Shown piece after piece: positions 34,957 to 44,178 of a stretch of DNA of 64,000 bases. Below the pieces are notes generated by a model. It was given only the letters and a program-made list of their open reading frames with translations, had not been told where the DNA came from and did not search any database. Source of the stretch: Bog-1340 sp964513515 (GTDB lineage Bacteria; Patescibacteriota; Minisyncoccia; Phycocordibacterales; GWA1-40-21); assembly GCA_964513515.1 (NCBI GenBank), contig CAZEMP010000003.1, forward strand, positions 1 through 64,000, read 5' to 3'. Both the position numbers and the translations under genes were made by a program. Position 1 is the first letter of the stretch. Every line of letters begins with the position of its first letter.

Positions 34957-35931
34957 ATGGCATTTATAGATGAATTAAAAATACACATATCTGCAGGTCT
35001 CGGAGGAGACGGTGTTGTGAGATGGCTCCATGAGAAAGGTATAGATAGAGCTGGTCCTGCCGGTGGAAATGGAGGAAAGGGCGGTGATGTATATTTACAC
35101 GCCATTCGCGACATTGCTGTACTTGCAAGATATCAAAATAAAAAGGATTTTACTGCAGAAAAAGGCGAGGCTGGAATGAAGAAAAGTATGCATGGAAGAA
35201 ATGGAGCAGATCTTGTGATAGATGTTCCTATTGGTTCTGTAGTAACAAATCTTGAAACCAGAGAAAAATTCAATCTTGTCATTGATGATGAGAAGGTAAA
35301 AATTTTGAATGGTGGAAAGGGCGGACTTGGTAATGAATATTTTAAAAATGCAGTAAACAGAAGTCCGGAAAATCAAACTGATGGAAAAGCACCAGAGGAA
35401 GCAGATTTTATTATTGAAGTTGAACTTGTTGCAGATGCTGGACTTATAGGTCTTCCAAATGCTGGAAAATCTAGCTTGATAAATGTTTTGACAAATTCAA
35501 AATCAAAAATAGGTTCTTATCAATTTACAACTTTAGAACCTTCGCTTGGAGACATGCATGGATATATACTAGCTGATATTCCAGGACTTATAGAGGGAGC
35601 TTCAGAAGGTAGGGGGCTTGGACACAAGTTTTTGAGACATATTAAGAGGACAAAAACTTTACTTCACTGTCTTTCTCTTGAAAATGAGGATTTGGTGAAA
35701 GCTTATAAAGTTATAAGAAATGAACTCAAGGTATATAGTGAGGAACTTGCAAATAAAAAAGAGGTACTGATACTAACCAAAACAGATTTGGTGGATGAGA
35801 AGACTTTAGAAAAAGCAATAAAAAAAGTATCAAAGCTCAATCCAAATATTTTGACTGTCACAGTTTTAGATGACAAATCTACAAAGAAACTTAAAGATAG
35901 TTTAATAAAGATATTAAGATCTATAAAATAA
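34957..35931 (+). CDS. obg: GTPase Obg/CgtA
   Basis: Obg is a ribosome-associated GTPase needed for 50S assembly. Residues 1-155 are the glycine-rich Obg domain (DRAGPAGGNGGKGGDVYLHA). The G domain follows with LIGLPNAGKSSLINVLTN (G1), TTLEPSLG (G2), LADIPGLIEGASEGRGLGHK (G3), LTKTDL (G4, T in place of the usual N) and a G5 near VTVLDDKS. The 324-residue length shows that the C-terminal OCT domain of Firmicutes-type Obg is absent. It lies 9 nt after the MYG1 gene. Confidence 0.95.
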   Translation: MAFIDELKIHISAGLGGDGVVRWLHEKGIDRAGPAGGNGGKGGDVYLHAIRDIAVLARYQNKKDFTAEKGEAGMKKSMHGRNGADLVIDVPIGSVVTNLETREKFNLVIDDEKVKILNGGKGGLGNEYFKNAVNRSPENQTDGKAPEEADFIIEVELVADAGLIGLPNAGKSSLINVLTNSKSKIGSYQFTTLEPSLGDMHGYILADIPGLIEGASEGRGLGHKFLRHIKRTKTLLHCLSLENEDLVKAYKVIRNELKVYSEELANKKEVLILTKTDLVDEKTLEKAIKKVSKLNPNILTVTVLDDKSTKKLKDSLIKILRSIK

Positions 35932-35932
35932 A

Positions 35933-35963
35933 CAAAAAATCGCCTTTTAAGGGCGTTTTTTTT
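35933..35963 (+). terminator. Terminator after obg
   Basis: CGCC and GGCG flanked by A- and T-runs (ACAAAAAAT..TTTTTTTTGT) form an intrinsic terminator between obg and gatB. Confidence 0.75.
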
Positions 35964-35999
35964 GTGTTACTATCGTAGAGTAATTTACTTTTATTTTAA

Positions 36000-37415
36000 A
36001 TGACAGAAGATACTAAATACAAAGCTACAATCGGACTAGAAATCCATGCAGAACTTAAGACACAAACAAAGATGTTTTGTGCATGCAAGAATGATCCTGA
36101 TGAAGAAAAGCCAAACTCAAATATTTGCGAAATATGTACAGCACAGCCAGGAACTTTGCCAGTTTTAAATAAAAAAGCTATAGAACATGTTTTAAGAGTA
36201 GGTCTTGCATGTGGCTCAAAAATTGCAGACTTTACCGAATGGGATAGAAAGAATTATTTTTACCCAGATATTCCAAAAGGTTATCAGATAAGCCAATACA
36301 AGTATCCTTTAGTTTTAGGCGGATCCATAAAGGGTGTGGAGCTCACGAGAATTCACCTTGAGGAGGATACAGGTTCTTCTACACACGATAGTGGAAATTT
36401 TTCGCTCGTAAACTTTAATCGTGCAGGTGTGCCACTTATGGAGCTTGTTACAGAGCCAGTAATACATTCTGGTAAACAAGCTGCAGAATTTGCTCGCGAG
36501 CTACAGTTACTTTTACAGTATCTTGGTGCGGGAGACGCAAATATGGAAAAAGGAGAGATGAGAGTGGAGGCAAATATTTCTGTATCTGATACAGATAAGC
36601 TTGGTACAAAAGTTGAAATTAAAAATTTGAATTCATTTAGAACTGTAGAAAGAGCCGTTGCTTATGAGATTGAAAGACAAATAGACGCTATAGAAAAAGG
36701 CGAGAAAGTAGTTCAGGAAACAAGAGGTTGGGATGAGGCAAAACAAAAAACTTTTTCACAGAGATTAAAAGAAAGTTCTCATGATTATAGATATTTTCCA
36801 GATCCGGATTTACCAAAAATGATAGTGTCAGAAGTTTTTGATTTGAAAGATCTAAAAGCAAAACTTCCAGAACTACCATGGGAGAGAAGAGAAAAATATT
36901 TGAAGAAATTTGATATAAAAGAACAAGATGCAGAATTTTTTGTAAATAATACTGATTTTGGCAATTTCTTTGAAAAAGTAATTTCTTATTTTAAAGATAA
37001 TAAAGATTTGATCAAGCTTGCTTCAAACTATATTTCTTCTGACATGGTTGGCATAATGACCAAAGACGCTACATTAAAGTATCCAGCACCAGAGCAATTC
37101 TCAAAGATTATTCTTATGGTCAAAGATGGAAAAATATCTTCAAGAGTAGCAAAAGATTTGGTAGAGAGATTATTGAAAGAAAACATTGATCCAGAAGAAG
37201 TGGCCAATAGGGAAGGTTTGATGCAGAAAAATGATGAAGGAGCTGTAAAAGAGATTGCTAATAAACTTATTGCAGAAAATCCTAAGGTTGTAGCCGATTA
37301 TAAGGCTGGTAAAGAAATGGCCCTTATGTTTTTTGTAGGACAAATAATGAAAGCGACAAAAGGTTCTTCAAACCCTCAAGTTATCAAAAAGGTTTTAGTA
37401 GATTTACTCTCTTAG
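36000..37415 (+). CDS. gatB: Aspartyl/glutamyl-tRNA amidotransferase subunit B
   Basis: GatB works with GatA and GatC to convert Glu-tRNA-Gln or Asp-tRNA-Asn to the amide form. The 471-residue protein shows TIGLEIHAELKTQTKMFCAC, NICEICTAQPGTLPVLN, LEEDTGSSTHDSG, NFNRAGVPLMELVTEP and SHDYRYFPDPDLP. The C-terminal YqeY-like tail domain is present. The cysteines at CACK and CEIC form the zinc site. gatA and gatC are not in the window. Length is normal. Confidence 0.97.
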   Translation: MTEDTKYKATIGLEIHAELKTQTKMFCACKNDPDEEKPNSNICEICTAQPGTLPVLNKKAIEHVLRVGLACGSKIADFTEWDRKNYFYPDIPKGYQISQYKYPLVLGGSIKGVELTRIHLEEDTGSSTHDSGNFSLVNFNRAGVPLMELVTEPVIHSGKQAAEFARELQLLLQYLGAGDANMEKGEMRVEANISVSDTDKLGTKVEIKNLNSFRTVERAVAYEIERQIDAIEKGEKVVQETRGWDEAKQKTFSQRLKESSHDYRYFPDPDLPKMIVSEVFDLKDLKAKLPELPWERREKYLKKFDIKEQDAEFFVNNTDFGNFFEKVISYFKDNKDLIKLASNYISSDMVGIMTKDATLKYPAPEQFSKIILMVKDGKISSRVAKDLVERLLKENIDPEEVANREGLMQKNDEGAVKEIANKLIAENPKVVADYKAGKEMALMFFVGQIMKATKGSSNPQVIKKVLVDLLS

Positions 37416-37418
37416 ATT

Positions 37419-37446
37419 TTGAACAAGTTCTAGTGGATGGTATAAT
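37419..37446 (+). promoter_or_regulatory. Promoter of the rpiB-like gene, leaderless geometry
   Basis: TTGAAC (37419-37424), a 16-nt spacer and an extended -10, TGGTATAAT, ending at 37446. Six bases then lead to ATG 37453. Confidence 0.7.
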
Positions 37447-37452
37447 ATTTGT

Positions 37453-37977
37453 ATGAATAAACTTGGTTACAAAGACCATAACCCAAAAGTCTACATAGGC
37501 ACAGATCATGCAGGTTTTGATTTGAAACAAGAGCTAGTACCTTTTATAAAAAAACTTGGATATGAAGTTGTAGATTGCGGTGCTTATATATACGAAAAAG
37601 ATGATGATTACCCAGATTATGTTACTCCTGTAGCTAAAGCTGTAGCCCTAAATCCACATCATAATGTCGGCATTGTACTTGGCGGATCAGGGCAAGGCGA
37701 GGCAATTGTTGCAAATAGATTTCCAAATGTTCGCGCAATAGTTTTTTATGGGGATAGGGGATTATTTTCCAAAAAAGATATAATAAAATTGGGAAGAGAA
37801 CACAATGATTCCAACGTCTTATCTTTGGGCGCAAGATTTCTAAAAACAAGAGAGGCTAAGAATGCTGTTCACGAATGGTTACTTACACATTTTTCTCACA
37901 AAGAAAGACACTCTCGCAGAATTAAGAAAATAGAAAAAATTTCTCGTGAGATAAAAAATAATCTCGATTTTAAATAA
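37453..37977 (+). CDS. rpiB: RpiB/LacAB-type sugar-phosphate isomerase
   Basis: RpiB interconverts ribose-5-phosphate and ribulose-5-phosphate. The 174-residue protein has VYIGTDHAGFDLKQELVPF (active Asp and His) and YPDYVTPVAKAV. VLGGSGQGEAIVANRFPNVR follows, with Ser in the place where a catalytic Cys or Ser is found in the family. HNDSNVLSLGARF contains the conserved Asn and Arg. The C-terminal 25 residues are a basic helix. With the transketolase pair and the Rpe-like protein it would make a pentose-phosphate path. Confidence 0.9.
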   Translation: MNKLGYKDHNPKVYIGTDHAGFDLKQELVPFIKKLGYEVVDCGAYIYEKDDDYPDYVTPVAKAVALNPHHNVGIVLGGSGQGEAIVANRFPNVRAIVFYGDRGLFSKKDIIKLGREHNDSNVLSLGARFLKTREAKNAVHEWLLTHFSHKERHSRRIKKIEKISREIKNNLDFK

Positions 37978-38006
37978 AACAGGTTTCGCAAAGCGAAACC
38001 TGTTTT
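37976..38006. terminator. Bidirectional terminator between rpiB and mraY
   Basis: AAAACAGGTTTCGC and GCGAAACCTGTTTT form a perfect 14-bp stem with loop AAA. A- and T-runs on the two sides let it serve both convergent genes. Confidence 0.85.
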
Positions 38007-39063
38007 ATTTTCCAGTAAGTGCAATTATTATACCGACTATAGCAAAGACAACACTTACTACCCAATATCGCATTACAATTTTTGGTCTTGACCAACCTAT
38101 TGCTTCAAAATGATGGTGTAATGGAGCCACACGAAAAACTCTGTGTTTATTAAAATATTTGTAAGAAATTATTTGTATTATTACAGATGCTGATGTTAAT
38201 ACTAAAGGGAGGGCAATTATTGGTAGAACTATTACTGCGTTCGTCATGAAGGCTATGACAGACAGAGTAACTGTGAGTCCGAGTATTCCTGTTTCCCCCA
38301 TATAAAATCTTGCAGGCGGAATATTAAACCATAAGAATGCCAATGTACCTCCAGATATTACAGCACAAAAAGCGGCAATATCTATTTGGTTGTTCATAAA
38401 GGCTATTAGGGCATAAGCAGTAAATATAGTAGACATTATTCCACCTGATAGTCCATCTACTCCGTCTATTACTGATGTAGAAAAAACCGCAAGCATTACT
38501 ATAATAAAAAATGGAATAAACCATAGACCTAATTGTAAATCTCCAAAGTATGGAAAGTGAATCGAGCTGACTTCGAGCTTGTTGTAGAACCAAAAACTAA
38601 TTAATAATCCTATTATACTGACAGCTACTATTTTTACTTTTCGATAAACCAGAGCATCTTTTGAATAAGCACTTTTTCCAGTTATTTGTAGCATATCATC
38701 TATAAGCCCTATAAGTGAGGCAAATATAAGTGCACCAAGCGGGACCAATGTTTGATTACGACTTAGAAAGTTTAATTTTTGTGTGAGCTCCGTTGGAAAT
38801 ATTATTGATATCAAATATATTACACATATGGTAAGGAGAACTGACACCCATATGATCATTCCACCAACACGAGGGGTAGATAATTCACTTTTTGTATTAT
38901 GAACTTTAGCAAAATCATCGGTCGTTATACCAGCTTCTGTTCTCGGTGACTTTTTCCACATTTTGTATTTATAGAAAAAGTTTGTGAAAAACGGGGTTAT
39001 AAGTATACCTAAAAAGAATGTTAAAACAGAAGGGATTACAACTTTTAGTACATTTATTGTCAT
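38005..39063 (-). CDS. mraY: Phospho-N-acetylmuramoyl-pentapeptide-transferase MraY
   Basis: MraY attaches the UDP-MurNAc-pentapeptide to undecaprenyl phosphate, making lipid I. The 352-residue membrane protein has about ten helices. The catalytic block is FSTSVIDGVDGLSGG, with FMGETGILGL-like RFYMGETGILGLTV and the His-rich APLHHHFEAIGWSRPKIVMR motif. An early KVHNTKSELSTPRVGGMIIW matches the family's first loop. It is downstream of asnB on the same strand, 32 bp away, with an 8-bp hairpin between them. The cell therefore makes peptidoglycan. Confidence 0.95.
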   Translation of the reverse strand: MTINVLKVVIPSVLTFFLGILITPFFTNFFYKYKMWKKSPRTEAGITTDDFAKVHNTKSELSTPRVGGMIIWVSVLLTICVIYLISIIFPTELTQKLNFLSRNQTLVPLGALIFASLIGLIDDMLQITGKSAYSKDALVYRKVKIVAVSIIGLLISFWFYNKLEVSSIHFPYFGDLQLGLWFIPFFIIVMLAVFSTSVIDGVDGLSGGIMSTIFTAYALIAFMNNQIDIAAFCAVISGGTLAFLWFNIPPARFYMGETGILGLTVTLSVIAFMTNAVIVLPIIALPLVLTSASVIIQIISYKYFNKHRVFRVAPLHHHFEAIGWSRPKIVMRYWVVSVVFAIVGIIIALTGK

Positions 39064-39095
39064 AGAAATTTATGTCTTTGCGAGCAAAGACGATT

Positions 39096-40931
39096 TTATA
39101 CTTTATTATTTATTATAAAAACATCATACCACAGTGCCAACATTAAAAGGAGATATATTTTTCTAGAATTATCAGCCTTCTTATCAGTATGATCTTCAAC
39201 AATTTTTTTAATATAATCGACATTCATATTTTCTTTTATATATTTGCAATCATATATTTTCTTATATAATTCTTGTCTATCTTTTGTAAACCAGTGACGT
39301 ATAGGAGTAGGGAAACCAAGTTTTTTTCTATTACGTGTAGTTTCAGGGATTATGTCTTGAAACGCTTTTCTTAAAAGGTATTTTGTAGTACCCATATTCC
39401 ATTTAAACTTGTCTGGCAAAGTATTTGCAAGATCTGAAACTTTTTTATCTAAGAATGGTACACGAAGCTCAAGTGAGTTTGCCATCGTCATTTTGTCCGC
39501 TTTGGCCAATATGTCACCAACCAACCATGTTTGCACATCAATATATTGCATTTTGGTAGAATCGCTCGAATCTTTTACATGATTGTAAATTGATGACAAA
39601 GAGTACTTGTTTTTATATTCACTTTTCCATAATAAATCTCTCTCATTATCTTTAAATATAGAAGCATTACCTATATACCAATCTTCAAGTTTTGATGCAG
39701 CACGAGATAAATAATTTTTCCCATAAAAATTGAATGTAACCTTTAATATATTTTTTATGATAGATTTTGGTAACCAAGATATTTTTGCTCTTGCGTATGG
39801 CTCCAAGTAAATATTATAACCACCAAAAAGTTCATCAGCACCCTCACCAGAAAGCACCACTTTTACATGTTTTTTTGCCTCGCGTGCTACAAAATATAGT
39901 CCGATAGCAGCGGGATCTGCAACGGGTTCATCAAAGTGATACACTGCCTTTGGTAAAATATCAAAATACTCATTCGGACCAATTTTTATTTCTGTATGAT
40001 CTGTAGCTAGAAAATCTGAAGTCTCACTCGCTTCTACACTCTCTGTAATCGTATCAAAACCCACAGTAAAAGTTTTGATTTTTTTATCACCACGGATTCT
40101 TTGCATAAGAGTAGCGATTATACTGCTGTCTATTCCGCCAGAGAGGAAGGCTCCTACTGGTACATCTGCAATCATGTGATGCTCAACAGAATCACGAACA
40201 GTCTCATATATTTTTTGCGTGGCATCTTTTTCATTAAGATTTTGATCTTGCTTGATTTCATATGACCAATATTTTTTTATTTCGGTTTTACCACTCTCTA
40301 CATTTATTTTCATAAAATGTCCGGGTGGGAGTTTATAGACTGATTTGAAAAATGTTTCATCAAGCGGGTTGTATTGAAACGATAGATAGTTGTAGACAGC
40401 AAAATCATTGATTCTTATTTTGAATTCTGGATATGATAGAAAACTTTTTATTTCTGATGAAAAAGCAACAATTTTTTCTTTGTTTTTTAAATAATAAAGT
40501 GGCTTTATTCCAAAAAAGTCTCGAGCTATAAATATTTCTTTTGTTTCAGTATTATATATTGAAAAAGCAAACATACCTCTTAGCCTCGTAAGCATCTCCT
40601 CTCCGTAAAGTTCATACATGTGCAAAATTACTTCTGTGTCAGTATGAGTTTTAAATACACAATTTTTTGCTAAAAGTTCTTCCCTTAATTCTTTATAATT
40701 ATATATTTCTCCATTTAAAAATATTAAAAGCTTTCCATCAGCTGATGTAATAGGTTGTTTACCTGTAGAAAGGTCTATTATAGAGAGTCTTCGCATACCC
40801 AATGAGACATTTTGATCTATAAAAAAACCGTCCTCATCAGGACCACGATGTACGATACGAGAAACCATTTCTCGAATAGCAACTTCCTTTTCTTTTGTTT
40901 TTGGATCAATAATCCCGGCAATTCCACACAT
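39096..40931 (-). CDS. asnB: Asparagine synthetase (glutamine-hydrolysing)
   Basis: AsnB makes asparagine from aspartate, ATP and glutamine. The 611-residue protein starts MCGIAGIIDP with the catalytic Cys2 of the class II glutaminase. RHRGPDEDG-type IVHRGPDEDGFF follows. The synthetase domain has VGAFLSGGIDSSIIATLM (PP-loop) and VLSGEGADELFGGY. Similar proteins in glycan loci can amidate sugars, but this one is away from the cluster. Its -10 box is seven bases before the start. Confidence 0.94.
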   Translation of the reverse strand: MCGIAGIIDPKTKEKEVAIREMVSRIVHRGPDEDGFFIDQNVSLGMRRLSIIDLSTGKQPITSADGKLLIFLNGEIYNYKELREELLAKNCVFKTHTDTEVILHMYELYGEEMLTRLRGMFAFSIYNTETKEIFIARDFFGIKPLYYLKNKEKIVAFSSEIKSFLSYPEFKIRINDFAVYNYLSFQYNPLDETFFKSVYKLPPGHFMKINVESGKTEIKKYWSYEIKQDQNLNEKDATQKIYETVRDSVEHHMIADVPVGAFLSGGIDSSIIATLMQRIRGDKKIKTFTVGFDTITESVEASETSDFLATDHTEIKIGPNEYFDILPKAVYHFDEPVADPAAIGLYFVAREAKKHVKVVLSGEGADELFGGYNIYLEPYARAKISWLPKSIIKNILKVTFNFYGKNYLSRAASKLEDWYIGNASIFKDNERDLLWKSEYKNKYSLSSIYNHVKDSSDSTKMQYIDVQTWLVGDILAKADKMTMANSLELRVPFLDKKVSDLANTLPDKFKWNMGTTKYLLRKAFQDIIPETTRNRKKLGFPTPIRHWFTKDRQELYKKIYDCKYIKENMNVDYIKKIVEDHTDKKADNSRKIYLLLMLALWYDVFIINNKV

Positions 40932-40938
40932 ATTTTTC

Positions 40939-40947
40939 AGTATAGCA
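40939..40947 (-). promoter_or_regulatory. Extended -10 promoter of asnB, leaderless geometry
   Basis: On the minus strand TGCTATACT is followed by seven bases and ATG 40931. Confidence 0.65.
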
Positions 40948-40971
40948 GAATAGACCGAACAATTACAAACA

Positions 40972-40980
40972 TGATATACT
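40972..40980 (+). promoter_or_regulatory. Extended -10 promoter of the Rpe-like gene
   Basis: TGATATACT lies 25 nt before ATG 41006. The asnB promoter is divergent only 25 bp away. Confidence 0.55.
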
Positions 40981-41005
40981 CTTGATATTAATATTGATTA
41001 AAATT

Positions 41006-41725
41006 ATGACAGAAGTACTTCCAGCAATAATCCCCGAATCATACGAAGATCTTGTTTACAAAATGTCTCTTGTAAAAGGGATTGTTAAGGCAGTTCAAGT
41101 AGATATTTGTGATGGAAGGTTTGTTCCGTCAAAAAGTTGGCCATATGTTGGTGACGATGAAAATCATTTTGATAAAATAGTTCACAATGAAGAGGAGGGT
41201 TTTCCACTTTGGGAGAATATGGATTTTGAAGCAGACTTGATGGTGGAGATGACAAGAGATATTGCAGAAAATTGGATAAAGGCTGGAGCAAAAGCAATAA
41301 TACTTCATATAGAATCTTCTGATGATATGTTGGGTATTGTAAAAGAAATTAGGAAAAATCATGGCTATTCTGATGAATCTGTTGGTATTGAGATAGGAAT
41401 TGCCATAAATATAGATACTCCAAATGAAGTTCTTTATGAATTCTTTGAGCCAAACACAGAAGACAGAACACTAGCCGACTTTGTGCAGTTTATGGGAATT
41501 AAAAAAATAGGATATCAAGGTCAGGAGTTTGATGCTCTTGTACTTGATAAAATATCTGCATTTAGAAAAAAATATTTGAATATAAAAATCGCAGTTGATG
41601 GTGGAGTAAACTTTGATACTTATAAATATTTAATAGGCGCTGGAGCAAATAAGCTTGTTTCCGGATCCGCTATTTATGAAAGTGAGAATATAGCTGAAGC
41701 AATTAAGCTTATGCAAGGAGCTTAA
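41006..41725 (+). CDS. Pentose-5-phosphate 3-epimerase family protein
   Basis: The 239-residue TIM-barrel protein resembles ribulose-phosphate 3-epimerase. It has LPAIIPESYEDLVYKM, VQVDICDGRFVPSKSW (metal-binding Asp), AKAIILHIESSDDML and KIAVDGGVNFDTYKYLIGAG followed by ANKLVSGSAIYES (phosphate-binding loops). It is longer than Rpe, owing to an insert after FVPS (GDDENHFDKIVHNEEEGF), so substrate identity is uncertain. The start at 41006 is preferred to TTG 40982. Confidence 0.82.
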   Translation: MTEVLPAIIPESYEDLVYKMSLVKGIVKAVQVDICDGRFVPSKSWPYVGDDENHFDKIVHNEEEGFPLWENMDFEADLMVEMTRDIAENWIKAGAKAIILHIESSDDMLGIVKEIRKNHGYSDESVGIEIGIAINIDTPNEVLYEFFEPNTEDRTLADFVQFMGIKKIGYQGQEFDALVLDKISAFRKKYLNIKIAVDGGVNFDTYKYLIGAGANKLVSGSAIYESENIAEAIKLMQGA

Positions 41726-41787
41726 TTGCCTAAGAAAGTTTAAAGGTTGAAAGTATAAAATTATAAAGTAATAAATAAAAAAATAAA

Positions 41788-42006
41788 ATGAAAACAGGAA
41801 TATACAAACATTATAAGACAGGGAATCTTTATAAGGTTATTGGTGTAGGTAAACACTCAGAGTCTTTAGAGGACTTAGTTTTCTATGAGGCTTTGTACGA
41901 TAATAAAATGTCTAAACTTTGGGCAAGACCATTAAAAATGTTTACTGAAGAGGTTGAAAAAGATGGAAAGATGATCCCAAGGTTTACATTTGTTAAAGAA
42001 AGTTAA
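41788..42006 (+). CDS. DUF1653 domain protein, 72 aa
   Basis: The small protein matches DUF1653: GIYKHYKTGNLYKVIGVGKH, FYEALYDNKMSKLWARPLKM and the C-terminal IPRFTFVKE. The fold is a short beta-barrel-like domain found alone or fused to hydrolases; its function is unknown. It is followed after one base by fba, so the two are likely co-transcribed. Confidence 0.85.
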   Translation: MKTGIYKHYKTGNLYKVIGVGKHSESLEDLVFYEALYDNKMSKLWARPLKMFTEEVEKDGKMIPRFTFVKES

Positions 42007-42007
42007 A

Positions 42008-42874
42008 ATGAAAACATTAAGACAGTATATAAAAGAAGCGGGTGAGAAGAGGGTGGCAATAGGTCACTTTAACATTTCAAATTTAGAAACCTTACACGGA
42101 ATCTTTAACGCAGCAAAGCGATTAAATGTTCCGGTGATCATAGGTACAGCTGAAGGTGAGAGAAAATATATAGGCACCAATGAGGCAGTAGCTATGGTAA
42201 AAAGTCTGAGAGAAGAATACAGTTATCCGATTTTTCTTAACGCTGATCATACATATACATTTGAAGGTGTAAAAGAATGTATAGATGCAGGATATGATTC
42301 AGTTATTTTTGATGGATCAAGTCTGCCCTATGAAGAAAATGTAAAGATAACAAAAAAATGTGTGGAGTATGCAAGATCTGTTAATAAAGAAGTTTTAGTT
42401 GAAGGTGAGTTAGGTTTTATCGGAGCTTCTTCAAAAGTTTTAGATAAAATTCCAGAAGGGGTAAAAATAACTGAAGAGTATTTGACCAAGCCTGATGTGG
42501 CTAAAAAATTTATTGAAGAGACCGGTATAGATATGCTGGCTCCAGCAGTGGGTAATATTCATGGCATGTTGAAGGGTGGAATAGATCCAAGCCTCAATAT
42601 TAAAAGAGTGGCCGAGATACAAAAAGTTATAAATATCCCAATGGTGCTCCACGGCGCCTCTGGTAATTCAAAAGAAGATATACAAGATGCTATAAAAAAC
42701 GGTATGTCTGTAGTGCATGTAAATACGGAAATAAGAGTTGCTTTTAAAGAGGCTCTAGAAAAAGAATTGAAAGATAAAGTAAATGAAGTAGCTCCTTATA
42801 AATATATGGAACAGACCATACAGGCTGTAGAAAAAGTTATTGAAGAAAAATTAAAAATCTTTAATTTTATTTAA
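42008..42874 (+). CDS. fba: Class II fructose-bisphosphate aldolase
   Basis: The enzyme cleaves fructose-1,6-bisphosphate to DHAP and glyceraldehyde-3-phosphate. The 288-residue protein has VAIGHFNISNLETLHGIFNA, FLNADHTYTFEGVKECIDAG with the zinc-binding His, DSVIFDGSSLPYEENVKITK, ELGFIGASS, AVGNIHGM and VLHGASGNSKEDIQDAI. It could also act on tagatose-bisphosphate, as the ketose-bisphosphate aldolase family overlaps. ATG 42008 is chosen, because the upstream in-frame ATG (41990) is inside the DUF1653 gene. Confidence 0.93.
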   Translation: MKTLRQYIKEAGEKRVAIGHFNISNLETLHGIFNAAKRLNVPVIIGTAEGERKYIGTNEAVAMVKSLREEYSYPIFLNADHTYTFEGVKECIDAGYDSVIFDGSSLPYEENVKITKKCVEYARSVNKEVLVEGELGFIGASSKVLDKIPEGVKITEEYLTKPDVAKKFIEETGIDMLAPAVGNIHGMLKGGIDPSLNIKRVAEIQKVINIPMVLHGASGNSKEDIQDAIKNGMSVVHVNTEIRVAFKEALEKELKDKVNEVAPYKYMEQTIQAVEKVIEEKLKIFNFI

Positions 42875-42880
42875 ATAAAT

Positions 42881-43960
42881 ATGAAATCGTTAGAAATTAT
42901 GGCACACGGCACAAGTTCTAGTGATGATGCTACAAAAATAGAAAAAGAAGGCTTTAAGGCAAAGGAGGGTCGCGCCACTGTTTCTGGTGATTTGATTTTT
43001 GCTTTTGATTGGGCGACCCATCCTGAAAAAAGAAAAGGAAGTCAAAGCGAAGCCAAAATCCATGAAGGAGAAAAAGGCAGAATTATTATAATGAGTGTGC
43101 CTGAGGACAAATTAATAAATTACGCTACTCATACTAGTATTGAAGTAGATGATGATTTGAAAGAAATAACAGGGTATTCTTCAAAATATGAATCTGGCAG
43201 GAGACAACTAGCAATTTTTGGTGAAGATGATGTAATAAATAGAAGAAAAGAGATTGAGGAGGCCAAAAAAGAATTAAGAAAAATTAAAGATGAATTTCAA
43301 GATTTTCTTGACGAAAATAATGTAAAAATTAATCTAGATAATATTAAGAGTAATGAAGATAAAGATAATTCTAGAAAGAAATTGGCTGAATCGGTAAAAC
43401 TTTTGCCTATCTCAAAGCAACTTGAGATTTTTCAAATGACTGAAGAATTTGAGAAAAGAATGGTAGACAAAAGAAAAGATGCTGAGCCTGCTATAAATAT
43501 AGAAAAAGATAATATTTTAATGAATATATCTCCAAGTAAGGAGCTCGGTGAAAAACTTGAGGAACTTAAATTTAAAATAGAAAATTTAGATAGAATTGAT
43601 TTACAAATATTTACTGAAGAAATATCAAAAATTATTATTAATAATAAAGAAAATTTTGTAATACCAGGTTTGGATGTTAAAGATGTGGTTCTATATCTAC
43701 TAACTAAAACTATAGAGACTGAAGTTGTTAGTATGGTGAGATCAAGAGCCCTAGATGTAAAAAGAGTCAATGGATTTAAAATATATAATCGAGGCAACGA
43801 CGAAATAAAAGAAAAAGAGATAAATAAGAGTGAGTTAAAATTAACTTTAGAAAAAGCTCTCTCTATTGTCGAATCTAAAAATTTTGATATTGGAATAGAA
43901 AATTTGAATAGATATCTTAAATTAAATATAAAAAAATTATTAGAAGAATTGAACAAGTAA
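42881..43960 (+). CDS. Putative ART-fold (ADP-ribosyltransferase-like) protein with helical tail
   Basis: The N-terminal 100 residues look like a PARP/ART-type fold. HGTSSSDDATKIEKEGF (residues 9-25) resembles the H-G-T entry motif followed by a helix and 'GF'. TVSGDLIFAFDWA (35-47) resembles the second strand-helix pair, and RIIIMSVPEDKL follows. Residues 110-359 are charged and helical, with coiled-coil stretches (RRKEIEEAKKELRKIKDEFQ). No signal peptide or membrane helix is seen. It lies 6 nt after fba. The ART call rests on motif pattern alone, and the catalytic Glu is not pinned down. Related CPR proteins with this N-terminus are usually left as hypothetical. Confidence 0.55.
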   Translation: MKSLEIMAHGTSSSDDATKIEKEGFKAKEGRATVSGDLIFAFDWATHPEKRKGSQSEAKIHEGEKGRIIIMSVPEDKLINYATHTSIEVDDDLKEITGYSSKYESGRRQLAIFGEDDVINRRKEIEEAKKELRKIKDEFQDFLDENNVKINLDNIKSNEDKDNSRKKLAESVKLLPISKQLEIFQMTEEFEKRMVDKRKDAEPAINIEKDNILMNISPSKELGEKLEELKFKIENLDRIDLQIFTEEISKIIINNKENFVIPGLDVKDVVLYLLTKTIETEVVSMVRSRALDVKRVNGFKIYNRGNDEIKEKEINKSELKLTLEKALSIVESKNFDIGIENLNRYLKLNIKKLLEELNK

Positions 43961-44008
43961 AAATCAAGATTTTAATAATAAGTGATAGTGTTTTTTATGG
44001 CCAGTATC

Positions 44009-44036
44009 TTGCTAATAAGCTTGTTTTATGTATAAT
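44009..44036 (+). promoter_or_regulatory. Candidate promoter upstream of bL25
   Basis: TTGCTA (44009-44014), a 16-nt spacer and TATAAT (44031-44036). It would give a leader of about 135 nt. The gap 43961-44178 otherwise holds only a 23-codon frame (44104-44175) that I do not call. Confidence 0.5.
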
Positions 44037-44178
44037 TGACCCGGTAAAGTTTTTGTTGACGTTATTGAGAATGCTTTTTAAAGCTCGTGTTATTTATAGA
44101 AATATGGCTAAATTTTTAGAAGTAAAAGTATATAAAAACAATAACATTTTTGTCAGTAAAAATTTTCTCAGATAAAAT

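Noticed and set aside
43432..43956. 174-aa antisense frame opposite the ART-like gene
   Set aside because: Ser/Phe-rich low-complexity shadow of an AT-rich coding strand, with no start signal or domain.
44104..44175. 23-codon frame directly before bL25
   Set aside because: Too short, no initiation signal and no conserved pattern; it could be chance in an AT-rich leader.
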